Source of the DNA: Cymbomonas tetramitiformis
Lineage: Eukaryota; Chlorophyta; Pyramimonadophyceae; Pyramimonadales; Pyramimonadaceae
Length of the DNA: 64,000 nt
Assembly (NCBI GenBank): GCA_001247695.2
Contig: LGRX02033515.1
Location: 1 to 64,000 of the forward strand
Direction of reading: 5' to 3'
Positions 22,492 to 33,030 of this stretch are shown piece by piece. Made by a program: the position numbers and the translations under genes. Within the stretch, counting starts at the first letter, position 1. Each line of letters begins with the position of its first letter. The notes under the pieces are model-generated. The model was not told the origin of the DNA, searched no databases, and saw only the letters and a program-made list of their open reading frames with translations.

Positions 22492-23856
22492 CCAGGGGCA
22501 CCCACGGTGCACTGGCGGACCCTTCCTCTCCTCTAAACTTGGTAGTACTTGCACGGAAGAAGGCTGCCAGCGATGGCGACAGCGGATCAGCACTGAATTC
22601 ACTGGTTGATGAGCGGCTTCCTCCTATCCTGTGATATGCTCAGCTTCACCACTTTGTTCTACAGTGAATCCAGGGGTACCCACGGTGCACTGGCCTAACT
22701 GCGAACAGGTGTTCTTCATCTAGAAGCTAATCAGCACGGCATGAGCTTGGGCGGCGACAGCGACAAAGTGAATCAGCAGTGAATGACCACCTTGATGAGC
22801 TATCTTCCAGTGGTCTCTCCAGTTGACCACCTTGTCTAAAGTGAATCCAGGGACACCCCTGGTGTACTGGCCTAACTGAAAGGCAAGTGTGCGACCTGGG
22901 AGCTAATTAGCGGCGGCATCTGCCTGGGCTTACCAACTAGGAGCGGATCAGCAGTGAGTTATTATCTTATGAGTGGACTTTCACCTTACGGTTTCTCTGG
23001 CAGTTCCACCTTGTCAGACGGTTAATCCAGGGACACCCCTGGTGTACTGGCCTAAACCTGAAGCAAGAGCGAGCTTGTCAGAGGGATAGCAGCGGCATCA
23101 GCCCTGAAGGTGACAAGTGAGTGGTTTTTATATACACTATTTACTGGTTTGGCAGAGGTGACTGGTGGATTCAGACCTAATTGAGTACTGGCCCAGCCTG
23201 GAGTACTGTTGACTGCTTGGGGATTCTCTGGTTCCTTATCATGATGTGTATGAGAATTCTTTTATCTCTTCTACAATACTTGGCAGCCGGTGAGGCCCTT
23301 ATATCACCAGCTACTTTCTGAATGAGCAGTGGTGCTGCGAATCCAGGGGTGCTCAGCACACTGGCTTAGCTCCCAACTCTGTTTGGCAACTTTCTCTCTT
23401 GCTTACTGGACTGGGGGTGGACTTCCATGCCAACTTCCGTGCCCTTAATTAGCAGTGGTGCTGTGAATCCAGGGGTGCTCAGCACACTGGCTTAGCTCAC
23501 ACCACTGCGTATTCGTGCTATTTCTGGTGCCTGGTTGGAAGAAGTGCTGTCTTTATAGGCTCTGTGCTCTTGATGGACGTTGGCTTAGCTAATCCAGGGG
23601 TGCTCAGCACACTGGCCCAGCTCTAAGCCCCTCTTGCACGAGTATTCTGCATCTGCTGTTGATCCAGAGCGTTGAGACATATCGCTGGACCTGTGGGCTT
23701 GCGCTGGCTGCACGCGTTTCGTCCCCTTGCTTTTCCAGAACGGTGTGAATCCAGGGGCACTCAGTGCACTGGCCTAAACCAGCCTGGATTAAGCCCCTAT
23801 TCTACATCTTCTGCTGATTCAGAACGGTGTGAATCCAGGGGCACTCAGTGCACTGG
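22492..23856 (+). repeat. array of nine covarying leader hairpins
   Basis: Nine copies of a conserved hairpin lie at 22492-22515, 22670-22693, 22847-22870, 23027-23050, 23343-23364, 23469-23490, 23594-23615, 23751-23772 and 23835-23856. A decayed one is near 23170. Each is preceded by (TGA)ATCCAGGG and followed by ACTGGC(C)TAA. Outer arms CCAG/CTGG are constant. Inner arms change in pairs: GCACC/GGTGC, GTACC/GGTGC, ACACC/GGTGT, GTGC/GCAC and GCAC/GTGC. Units are spaced about 85 to 180 bases apart, with more weakly repeated sequence between. The array ends just before the gag start, so it forms the 5' leader of the giant element. Confidence 0.85.
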
Positions 23857-24070
23857 CCTAAACCAGTCTGAATTAAGCCCGCATCCTGTTGGTAGACAAG
23901 CTCTGCGCCAAAGAAGGACACGCTTCCTTAGTCCCACTTGCTGAGCATTGACGTAGCACTTGATCACGGAGAGTGAGGCGGAGCTGAGCGCTGCCACTGT
24001 CCAGTCCAGACAGCGTGAGGCACGGCGACTGGCACGGGAGACAAGCAGTCAGCAGCGTGACATTGGCTAT

Positions 24071-27000
24071 ATGAGCACAGAAGGGTCGGGTCCAGAATCC
24101 AGCCCCTCCACACCAACTTCATTAGCAGCAGTAAGGGCAGCAGCATCTGCAAGAGCAGCAACAGCAGCAGCCAATCAGTTCCTCTTTGCGTTTGACGACG
24201 TAGACGAGATGGATTATCATGACAGAGACAGTCACACACTTGACAAGATTGATGACAAGCTTAGTTACACTGGTGGCAAGAATGAGGACAGGGCGCTTTT
24301 CATCAGGCGCTTTGTTGAAATGGTGGCAAAAGTACAGCGGGCTCACGAGGCTAAGATACGCAGGCACACGAGGTCGGCGGCTTTTCTCTCGCTCAACGCA
24401 CTGGCAAAGAAGGCCTTCATGGAGTCCAAACCAGATTACAGATCGCTGTGGGATCTCTTGCCTTCACTCCTAGCAGGAGATGATCATGCCACCTCAGTCG
24501 CCTATGACTGGTGGTGCGCTGCATACATGAAGAATGGCCTTATGGCCTCCCATGCATGTCACGTCTTGAAGGACCTCACTACGAGGGACTCCTACCAGGG
24601 CTCAGTGCGCTGCGCACAACCTCCTTTCCATGAGCTGGCACCAGGGGCAACATGGGTAGTCTGCAAGAAGTTCGAGGATAGTGATGCTGAGGGTGAGCTG
24701 TCTAACGAGTGGGAGGAGGAAGCAACTTCCACCAAGGGCCTCACAGGGCCGGATGGCACGGAGGACTCTCACTATTTTTGGGCCTTGAGGGCGTTCATTG
24801 CAGAGCTCGAGGCCAAGTTCCTGCTGAAGGGCACCAAGGAGAAGGAGGACCTGTTGGTCGCCAAGTCGCAGACCGCCGAGCAGGATGGCCTTGCTTACGT
24901 GAAAAGCTGTCGACGCAGGGAAGCGGCGCTCAACGCTGGCAAGTCAGTGGGGGACTCCATCGTCAGACAGGACGTTGAGGAGTGCATCAAGGGTCTGCGC
25001 ATCAAGGAGTACCGAGATCGCGTATCGGAGCAGCTGCGAGTCAGCCATCCTGCACCCAGCAGGGTCACCTGGGAGGACCTGGAGGTCATCGTGGAGGTGC
25101 AGGATAAGTTGAAGAACGATGCAGAAGCATGGGCCCTGACGCTCCAGCAGGAACTCGTACGCAGACTGACTTGCGTGTATTCCTGCTACGAAGCCAGGAT
25201 GCTGGGGCTTGACCTCTCTGAGTTGGTGTCCTCCATGAGGCGTTCTGGCTCCTCCCACAAGACTGGGGACAGACGCAGGGACCCCAAGAAGAAGGAGCCA
25301 GCTCAGTCTGGTGGTGATGGTGCAAGGAGGCCTACAAGGGAGGCGAACAATGTGGAGAGGCAGAAGCCCACTTATGGCAAGGTGCCGCCACCTGACGCCT
25401 CGAAGCAGCAGTTCGAATGCGAGTACTGCTTCACGAAGTTGCCCCATTCGCCAGAGCGCTGCTATACTGGGTGTCGGGAGGCTAAGGTGCCCCACAACTT
25501 CCACAAGGATCGCCAGAACTCGAAGTGGCCAAATGAGGTCAAGAATGCTCAGATGCGCGCATACAACATCGCCCACCGCTTCGATCACCACAAGATGGGG
25601 ATCACCACGAAGGAGTGGCTCAAGTTGCCGGAGTCCAAGCAGAAGCCGCAGCAGCCGCAGCAGGTGGCAGCCAGCGCTGAGGTGAAGGAGAAGCTCGCCG
25701 CAGAATTGACAGGTCTACAGCCAGGAGTGCCGGCCAAGGGTGGCAAGGGCGTTGAGGCACAAGCTCAGTCAGAGGATGGCGATGACGTGCTCGAGTACGA
25801 CTCCAACTTCAACCAGCAGGCGGAGTACGAGGAGGACAATCATGACTGCCTCGTGGGGGAGGAACTGGAGGACAGTGACGGTGCTGGTGCCAGCCATGCG
25901 CCAGAGTTCCAGGCTAGGGCTGCAGTTGCTCTGGGAAGTACTCAGAAGATGCAGAGCTTCAAGGTCAAGACGCCTGAAGAGTTCGACAAAGCTGCTCAGG
26001 TACCCAGGGCCATCCCGCCGAACATCCTCAGCAGGAAGTTCCACCTGCTGGCGTCCAACCTCCGCAGCTCCATGCGAGCTTGCTCACAGATTGCAGCAAT
26101 CTTGATATCCCAGCACGCCATTGACATCCCGAAGGACATCGAGAACCTCCTGGCCCTGGAGGAGCTCATGAACAATGAGCAGAAGAACGCAGCTGAGCAG
26201 CCCACCGAGGTCAACGAACACGAGCTCGAGGACGTGCACGCTACGGTGGCGCAAGGGGTTGAAGTGGAAGCCGAGAGCGCAGGACGCCAGAGGGACGAAG
26301 AGTTGCCGCTGGATGAGATGCCCGACGGCGTTGTCGACAGTGTCACCGCCCGATGTGCAGCCGCTGCTTGTGTGAGTGATCTGGGGGTGGTCGACTTCAG
26401 TGACCATGGACATATCCGTGCCGGCACCATCAAGACCCGTGCCTACGACTCACTGAGAGAAAAGATGAAGCAGCACCTGACCGACGAGCAGGCACTGCTG
26501 ATGACACAGGTTCAGCCCATCTGCGAGTTGCAGAATGCCACTCTGTATGAGGGCCTGGCGCTGGTTTCATCTGGAGGCGAGCTCATGCTTTATCGGGCGA
26601 TCCTCATGGACACCGGCGCCAACTGTAACATCATCTCCATCGCGGTCGTGAGGCGACTGGGCCTTACGGTGTATGAGGCCAGCACCGGTGCCAAGGTCAC
26701 CAGATGTGACAACAGCCCCACGAAGTTCACGCATTACTGCCATGTGGACGTCATACTGGCTGCAGGCACACCGCACATGACACTCCACCGGCTTTACGCC
26801 TTCGTGACCTTCGAGCCCGAGAACTCTTGGGACCTGCTGATAGGTACTGGGCCGCTGAAGAACTCCTTGATGATTGACATCAAGCTTGGGAGTGGTGTGG
26901 CCGTGTCACATGCGCCGACGATTCTGGCCATGGATACTCAGGTGGTGCTTCCGTTGGTAGACATGACACCACCCAGACGTCCCGACCTGCCCAGAAGGGT

Positions 27001-27604
27001 GGATCCTACGGTGTGCTTGATGTCGGAGATCTTTGGGCAAGGATTGGAATGCGAATGGTTAAGGCACTCACCTCCGAGCGTGAGGGGGGAGAGGTTCGCT
27101 GCTTCTGGCCAGCGTTCCGAGCACATTGACGACGACGTGGAATCATCATTGGCGTCACCAGCGCCTTCAGCGAGAGAGCCTGGTGAACTCCCACGGCCTT
27201 GCGTCAGCACGCACGCAGAGCTGCAGGCGCAGAATCGCCTTTGGACAGCCCCGATGAGCATTCGCCGAAGGAGTGCCCTGGCGCCACTGGCAACTGCCGT
27301 GCAGACAGCATCAGAGGGCGTGCTCGCACAGTTTTATGATGAGCCGAGCCCTTGGAAGGGTGGGCGCGCAAGATGGTTCGCTGAGGACCAGGTCACTGAG
27401 ATTCGTCCGCCTCTCGACTACAACTGGGCGGATCAGAGACTGTGTCTGGACCGGAGCCGCATCGCGCGTCTCTGCCGCATCCTCCAGCGCCCAGCCCAGG
27501 ACATGCCGGCTCAACCTTCCCGAGATCATGTCTGCGTGGAGTTCACACGGTGTCGCGACTCGCGAGCAGCAGTGGGTGACAATAGACCAGCTGATGTTCC
27601 CTAA
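24071..27604 (+). CDS. giant retroelement gag-protease polyprotein (5' part)
   Basis: The frame is open from 23960; the first ATG is at 24071 (MSTEGSGPESS). The N-terminal half is gag-like and helical (LFIRRFVEMVAKVQRAHEAK, VEECIKGLRIKEYRDRV) but I do not recognise a known capsid family. A Cys/His cluster starts at 25418 (CEYCF, then RCYTGC, then HNFH) and could bind zinc or RNA in place of a standard knuckle. The protease active site is LMDTGANCNIIS at about 26603-26638, with WDLLIGTGPLKNSLMID matching the ILG-type end. The frame ends at 27604; coding potential continues in another frame from about 27500, so a frameshift (programmed or mutational) is needed. Confidence 0.75.
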   Translation: MSTEGSGPESSPSTPTSLAAVRAAASARAATAAANQFLFAFDDVDEMDYHDRDSHTLDKIDDKLSYTGGKNEDRALFIRRFVEMVAKVQRAHEAKIRRHTRSAAFLSLNALAKKAFMESKPDYRSLWDLLPSLLAGDDHATSVAYDWWCAAYMKNGLMASHACHVLKDLTTRDSYQGSVRCAQPPFHELAPGATWVVCKKFEDSDAEGELSNEWEEEATSTKGLTGPDGTEDSHYFWALRAFIAELEAKFLLKGTKEKEDLLVAKSQTAEQDGLAYVKSCRRREAALNAGKSVGDSIVRQDVEECIKGLRIKEYRDRVSEQLRVSHPAPSRVTWEDLEVIVEVQDKLKNDAEAWALTLQQELVRRLTCVYSCYEARMLGLDLSELVSSMRRSGSSHKTGDRRRDPKKKEPAQSGGDGARRPTREANNVERQKPTYGKVPPPDASKQQFECEYCFTKLPHSPERCYTGCREAKVPHNFHKDRQNSKWPNEVKNAQMRAYNIAHRFDHHKMGITTKEWLKLPESKQKPQQPQQVAASAEVKEKLAAELTGLQPGVPAKGGKGVEAQAQSEDGDDVLEYDSNFNQQAEYEEDNHDCLVGEELEDSDGAGASHAPEFQARAAVALGSTQKMQSFKVKTPEEFDKAAQVPRAIPPNILSRKFHLLASNLRSSMRACSQIAAILISQHAIDIPKDIENLLALEELMNNEQKNAAEQPTEVNEHELEDVHATVAQGVEVEAESAGRQRDEELPLDEMPDGVVDSVTARCAAAACVSDLGVVDFSDHGHIRAGTIKTRAYDSLREKMKQHLTDEQALLMTQVQPICELQNATLYEGLALVSSGGELMLYRAILMDTGANCNIISIAVVRRLGLTVYEASTGAKVTRCDNSPTKFTHYCHVDVILAAGTPHMTLHRLYAFVTFEPENSWDLLIGTGPLKNSLMIDIKLGSGVAVSHAPTILAMDTQVVLPLVDMTPPRRPDLPRRVDPTVCLMSEIFGQGLECEWLRHSPPSVRGERFAASGQRSEHIDDDVESSLASPAPSAREPGELPRPCVSTHAELQAQNRLWTAPMSIRRRSALAPLATAVQTASEGVLAQFYDEPSPWKGGRARWFAEDQVTEIRPPLDYNWADQRLCLDRSRIARLCRILQRPAQDMPAQPSRDHVCVEFTRCRDSRAAVGDNRPADVP

Positions 27605-29065
27605 CTGGCTGCACGTGGATCAGAAGCTGCACCATGACGAGGAAACGGACCGCTGGACACTCGGTGGCAGCTACATGACGCACGTACCGTCCTCTGCCAG
27701 CAAGCACCACGTCGTCATGCCCAGGCCGAGAGACATTTCAAGGCTCGACTTCACCCCGATCCAGAAGCTGCAGGACAAGGTCCAGGCATTGCTCAAGTAC
27801 CCCAGTGGTGAGGTCACTGGGACCCTCATGTGGGATCTGAAGGAGAACGCCTTCTGTGTCCAGCCGGACACAGCCACGCAGTACCTCGACTTGATGGGCT
27901 GTACGTTGGAGCACGCGTTCGTCGAGAATGGCGAGGAGTTGCTGCAAGAGCTCCAGCTCCCTCACTGGTACGAGAGCACTGGTGTCTGGCGGTACCAGTT
28001 GCTTAGATATCTATGCCCAGTGGACGTGGAGTCCCTCTCGAGAGGCATATCAAGGTATGTCTTACGCAAGGTCGACTTTACACAAAACTTCCGAAAATAT
28101 TTTTATTCGATAAACATGTCGCTCAAAGCAATCTAAACATATTGCGTACTCTGGGTATGCAATTGACCCAGGCATTGAAAAGTTATGGTCGATACCGCTC
28201 AGTTATCTCCCATACTTAACCATACATAAGCGGAAACTTAAATCGCTTATATCTCACGATCTAGAAAATCAGAAGTTTTGTGTAAAGTCGACCTCGCGTA
28301 AGACATACCTTGATATTCCAGCAGTATGCTCGACATGGCCAAGAAGGACCACCCTTGGAGCTCGTCTCGCTGGATTCCAACGCCAAGTACTACCCGGTGG
28401 AAGATGGTCTTGGTGGGCACGGTAGAGTGTTCTCCGAGAATGCAGCCGCCCTGGAGTACATACAATTGGGAGAGATGAGGAAGATGCTCAAGTCGGTCAA
28501 CACCGAGCAGCAGGGGTACGAGGCGATTGACGCAGGTGGTGAACGCAGGCCACCGCCACCCGGCAACATGGTTAAGACCAGGCTCACGAAGCGCGCCCTG
28601 ACGCAGCCACCTGCGCCTGCTGCTGGGGCGGGGCCGTCTCAGGCCGCCGCTGGGCCATCTCGGGCCGCCGCTGGGCCGTCGCAGGCCGCCACTGGGCCGT
28701 CTCGTGCCAGGTCCGCCAGCAGGCCTGCGCCGACGCGAGCGAGGTCGCCGCCGAGCAGAGGCTACTCAACGACGCCGTCGCCACCATCCCACGACAGTGG
28801 TCTTGCGGGCGATTCCCGTGCGTTGTCGCCTTCGCTCATTTGCGCCACAGCGGCTGGACCCTTGAGTCCTGCTGGCTCTCCTCGTGGAGGGTCGTCGCCT
28901 GCTCTGAGTAACATTGGCTCATGGGCGAACTCAATCCGTGTCCCACGTGGGTCTCGGCCACGTTCCCCGCGAGACGTATCCTCTGCACCTCCGGGTCCGC
29001 CGCGGGCGCAGCGCCTGTCTCCGTCCCCCGCGAGGACACCTCCGTCTCCATCGGGATCAGATTGA
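27500..29065 (+). pseudogene. giant element polyprotein continuation, split by a MITE
   Basis: The frame reads REQQWVTIDQLMFPNWLHV through MPRPRDISRLDFTPIQKLQD up to 28049, is cut by the MITE, and resumes at 28316 as FQQYARHGQEG. Removing the MITE and one TA rejoins the same frame exactly. A low-complexity Ala/Pro/Ser region follows (AAAGPSQAATGPSRA, SPPSHDSGLAGD), ending at TGA (29063-29065). The same frame is open again directly after this TGA. The function of this segment between protease and RT is unknown; no family is recognised. Confidence 0.6.
28050..28313. mobile_element. MITE with TA target-site duplication
   Basis: A 264-bp insertion with terminal inverted repeats of about 42 bp. 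The left end begins TCAAGGTATGTCTTACGC and the right end is its reverse complement with one mismatch (AAGG against GAGG within the arm). TA flanks both sides (28048-28049 and 28314-28315). It has no coding capacity. TA duplication points to mobilisation by a Tc1/mariner-type transposase. The host frame is restored by clean removal, so it inserted into an intact retroelement frame. Confidence 0.85.
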
Positions 29066-30118
29066 GATGCCGCACGGCGAGCCACACGCTTATCCGGCAC
29101 CTCAGTGCACACGTTTCTGTCCGTGGAGGAGGTGAGGGCCTTGAGGGATCTCCGCAACCTCACCGTCTTCATGGTGAAGTTTGGCGTGACGTTCATGGAT
29201 CGCTTTCGAGGCCGCCGTGTCGTGTATGAGCTTGGCGTGTGCAACCGTGAACGAGGTCTCCGGCTTCGGACGCATCCAGGTATCCCCGGCAAGGTCGAGA
29301 GGAAGCACAACAAGACCATACATTGTGGGAACCAAGGCTGGCGCCTCCCTCTTGGGGGACAGACGACGTCTTCCAACCTGCTGGAGGCGATCACGTCGGC
29401 CTATGCCGATCTGTCAAACTTTGGTTCGGGTTCGGAGCGTCCAGGAGGCCATGCGAGGAACATCGAGAGGTCGCTATGCTCCTACGTGGGGCTGGGGTCA
29501 ATCCACGTGCTTCGCTGCATGGAGCACCCGAATGCCAAGCCGGTCCATTACATTTTCATGGAGGATAAGCGGTGTTTGTCTTGGCGCGCTTATTTCACGA
29601 ACGATTACCTCATGCGGGACGACCGGAAGTTCACGCACTTGGAGTGGGGGACCAAGGTCACGGCCGCGCCGTGGGTGCTGCCGGCGCTGGAATCCCTTGA
29701 GGCACGTTGTCTCCCACCAGATGAGCCGCCCGCCCTTCAGGCTCGAGTCGCCGAGAGGCCTGAGCACGTGGACGAGGTGCGGACGAGGAATGTGTACGAG
29801 GTCCGAGACCCCCCTGCGTCTCAGCAGCGCCATCCTTCTGGCGATGCAGCTGAACGTCGACAGGGCGCGAGCAATGTTGCACGCGCATCTGCTCCTTCCG
29901 CTGGGCGCCATGGGACTTCATCCCATGTCGTTTCCGCGCCGAGAGCGTCCCGGATTCCGGCTGGCCTCACCTTGCGGTGCCCGCCTTCTCCAACACATTC
30001 AGTGTGCACAGAGGTGACGCAGGAGTTCGAGCACCACACAAATCAGCGGCGAGAGACGCAGAGGCAGCAGCCGCATTTTCAACAGGGCTCCCCGGGCGCA
30101 GCGGGCGGGCAGCCCTGA
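29066..30118 (+). CDS. unknown conserved-looking ORF between protease and RT
   Basis: In frame with the preceding ORF after a single TGA, the reading continues SVEEVRALRDLRNLTVFMVK, then TFMDRFRGRRVVYELGVCNR, MEHPNAKPVHYIFMEDKRCL and TNDYLMRDDRKFTHLEWG. It is rich in Arg and aromatic residues and looks like a globular domain of about 200 residues followed by a disordered tail to 30118. I do not recognise it. Either a separate ORF or a readthrough extension of the upstream polyprotein. It overlaps the start of the multi-membrane ORF in another frame. Confidence 0.5.
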   Translation, partial: DAARRATRLSGTSVHTFLSVEEVRALRDLRNLTVFMVKFGVTFMDRFRGRRVVYELGVCNRERGLRLRTHPGIPGKVERKHNKTIHCGNQGWRLPLGGQTTSSNLLEAITSAYADLSNFGSGSERPGGHARNIERSLCSYVGLGSIHVLRCMEHPNAKPVHYIFMEDKRCLSWRAYFTNDYLMRDDRKFTHLEWGTKVTAAPWVLPALESLEARCLPPDEPPALQARVAERPEHVDEVRTRNVYEVRDPPASQQRHPSGDAAERRQGASNVARASAPSAGRHGTSSHVVSAPRASRIPAGLTLRCPPSPTHSVCTEVTQEFEHHTNQRRETQRQQPHFQQGSPGAAGGQP

Positions 30119-33030
30119 CGCACGACCGACGTTGTGGCCGTGGGCTGCCAGCACGGGCAGTCCGCATGAGGCCAGGTGTGCTGCAGGCGTTCATCTCGCT
30201 TGCAAGCAGTGCAGTGGTTTGGTGGTGGCTGGGACGAGGTCCCATTCCTATGGTCGCCGTTTGGGCGGCATTTGAGACAATGGCGTGGCATCTGTCATGG
30301 TGCCCTTTTCGAATCTGGTGGGAGCGCTGCGTGGCTTCGCTTTCACACCGGCTGCCGTTGTGGTGGTCGATTGCTCGACGTTATCCTCGTCGTGCGGACT
30401 ATGGCATTTGGATCCTATGGGCCCTCGCGTGTGTCTGGTACGTTGGGCTCCTTATCGTACGCGCTGCAGGCATCTATGCTGGTGTACACCGCGTTCGTGC
30501 CGAAGGCTGGATGGTGGTGCCCCTCCGAGGGGTGGTCGTTTCCTTGGCATGCTGGTCACAGTGTGCCGCGGCACTCCTCCTTGTGGTCCTCGCCTGGCTT
30601 TGGGTCTGCGTCGATGTTTACGCTGGAGACCGAGCGCGCCAGGCTTCTCGTGTCGTGGACGTCCCTCTGGACACGCGTGACGTTCGAGGTGGCCAAGGGT
30701 GGACTGTTCCGTCCTTGCAGTGGTCCCAGGTCTTCTTACTGGGCCGCGTGCGCCTGCCCGCTTTGCCGGCCAGGTTGGACAAGCCTCGCTTTGCGTCGCG
30801 TTGGGCACAGCTTCGACGTAATCTCCGACTTCATCGTTTCGCGCAAGCCGCTTACCTCGTGGTTGTCCTTGCGCTGGTGATCTCCACTGCTGCTGGTGGG
30901 AGTTCTCGCTTGGCGCTCGGGGGGTGGAGATTAGTGGCGTGTTTCTTCGCCTCGAACTCGCCGGCAGCCGCAGTGCGGTTCAACAGAATTTTGCGATTTT
31001 TTCTGCTTTTGTGCGGAATCCTGTGGGTTGTTGGCGCATTGACGGAGAACATGCCTGCGCATGGCGTCACGTCACCCACACGGAGTGCCTGGAGTGCGTC
31101 ACCCTGCACTTCTTGGGAGGCTCAGCAATCATCGAGGCAATGGGAGCCGGGTTGGCAGGCCAATGTCGCGGAGCAGGATGAGGTCTTGCCGTATACCGTG
31201 CTGGACGAGCTTCAACCTCTGGGTGACACGACTGTGACCAAAGACGAGGCAGCGTGGCTCGACACTGAGCTCAATGCCACGTTTGGAGGGCATCCTGACT
31301 TCAAGGAGGAGCACTGGGAAGAAATGCGAGCTGTCCTTCGCAGATGCAAGGGCACTTTCGCCAACAGCCCTCACGACCTGACAGGCTACAAGGGCAAGGC
31401 GGAGCACAACACGTTCTCTATCCCTTTTGTGGACGAGTCCAAGGCTGCTTACCAGAGACCTAGGAAGTACAGCCCGGGCGAACAAGAGATCATTGACATC
31501 CACTGCAAGGAATTGCTGGAGTATGGCTTCATTGAGCCTGCAGCCAAGCATTGCAGACATGCGAGCAACGTCGTCGTGGCTGGTAAGAAGGATCATGAGA
31601 CTGGCCTGTGGACCCAGACGCGCTTCTGCGTGGACCTTAGGGGCGTCAATCGACACTCCCTCAAGGATAACACTCTGCCACATCGACCAGAGGAGCTCTA
31701 CCAGAAGGTGGCGAAGGCCAAGTTCAAGACCACGCTGGATGCCACCAAAGCCTTCCATCAGATTCCCATGGCTACGGAAGAGGACAGGAGCAAAACGGCA
31801 TTCTGGTGGAAGAACCAGTTGTACCAGTACACTTCGATGCCCTTTGGGGCTGCTGGAGCAACATCTGCGTTTGTGAGAATCATGGACTACGAGTTACGTC
31901 ACCTGCAGCACTGCACTGTGGCGTACGTTGATGACGTAGTGGTCTACACAGACTCCACGCCTGAGCAGCATCTGAAGGACGTCGAGGACGTGTTGCGCAC
32001 ATTGGGGGACGCTGGCATAAGACTGCACGCAGGCAAGAGCACCTTTGGTGCAGCTACGGTGGACTTTCTGGGTTACCGCATTGGGCATAACTCCATTGGC
32101 GCGCAGGAAGCGAAGTGCAAGGCCATCCAAGAGCTTCCGAGGCCGCAGGACAAGACGGGGCTTCGTTCCATCTTGGGCATGATGAATTACTATAAGGGCT
32201 TAGTGGGTGAGCCAGGAGGACCGAACTACTCTGAGATGGCTCGCCCTCTCAACGACCTGCTCAAGAAAGAGATTACCGATATCAAGGGAGCTTGGGGGAA
32301 GGATCAAGACCAAGCGCTCCAGGAGCTGAAGGACGCGCTCTGCTCTGGGAGATGTCTGAGGCCTATCGACTACGACAGACCCCTCATATTGTACACCGAT
32401 TGGAGCACCTATGGCATTGGCGCAGTGCTGGGCCAGAAGGATGACGATGGGAAGGAGTACATTTGCACGGCAATCAGTCGATCCCTGAGCAAGACAGAGA
32501 GGCAGTACGCCAGCTTCAAGGGTGAGATGCTCGCAGTGGTGTGGGCAGTGCGCACGTTGAGACAGTACCTGCATGGCGTACACTTCACGCTGGTGACTGA
32601 CCACTCACCGCTCACCACTTTGATGGAGAAGGCTGATCTTCAGGGTCAGCACCTGCGCTGGGCAATCAGCTTGCAGGAGTTCGACTTCACGGTGCAATAT
32701 CGCCCAGGAGCCAAGAACAGCAACGCTGACGTGCCGTCTCGCTACCCGTTACCGTCCACGACGGACGAGACTGGGGCAAGGCATGAGAGAGAAAAGGTGA
32801 CTGCGCTTCACGCAGGTGTGGGGGAAGTTCGCATGAAGGATTTCTGCGACCACCTGTGCTTCATGTTGGCTGGGGAGGTTTCCCCAGGGGAAGAGGCCAC
32901 GCCAGAGGTGCAGGTTGCCAACTACTGCAAGAGGGCTGCCGTGGAGCAGCTGGGCACGGGACCAGTGCATCGTTTATTCGATTTGCATCACCAGGAGGAA
33001 TTGGAGTGCAATCATGGGGTCATGCATGTT
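29977..33030 (+). CDS. multi-membrane segment fused to RT and RNase H
   Basis: Residues about 65 to 365 (30170-31070) contain several hydrophobic helices, for example AVVWWWLGR, WILWALACVWYVGLLIV, ALLLVVLAWLWVCV, YLVVVLALVIS and FFLLLCGILWVVGAL. The frame then enters a reverse transcriptase: FCVDLRGVNRHSLKDNTLP, TTLDATKAFHQIPM, SMPFGAAGATSAFV and the catalytic AYVDDVVVYTDS at 31921. RNase H follows with LYTDWSTYGIGAVLGQ and VTDHSPLTTLM, then QYRPGAKNSNADVPSR. RT and RNase H catalytic residues are intact. The frame shifts near 33000-33030. The membrane region in the same frame as RT is unusual. It may be translated alone, cleaved off, or be an env-like or anchoring module. Confidence 0.75.
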
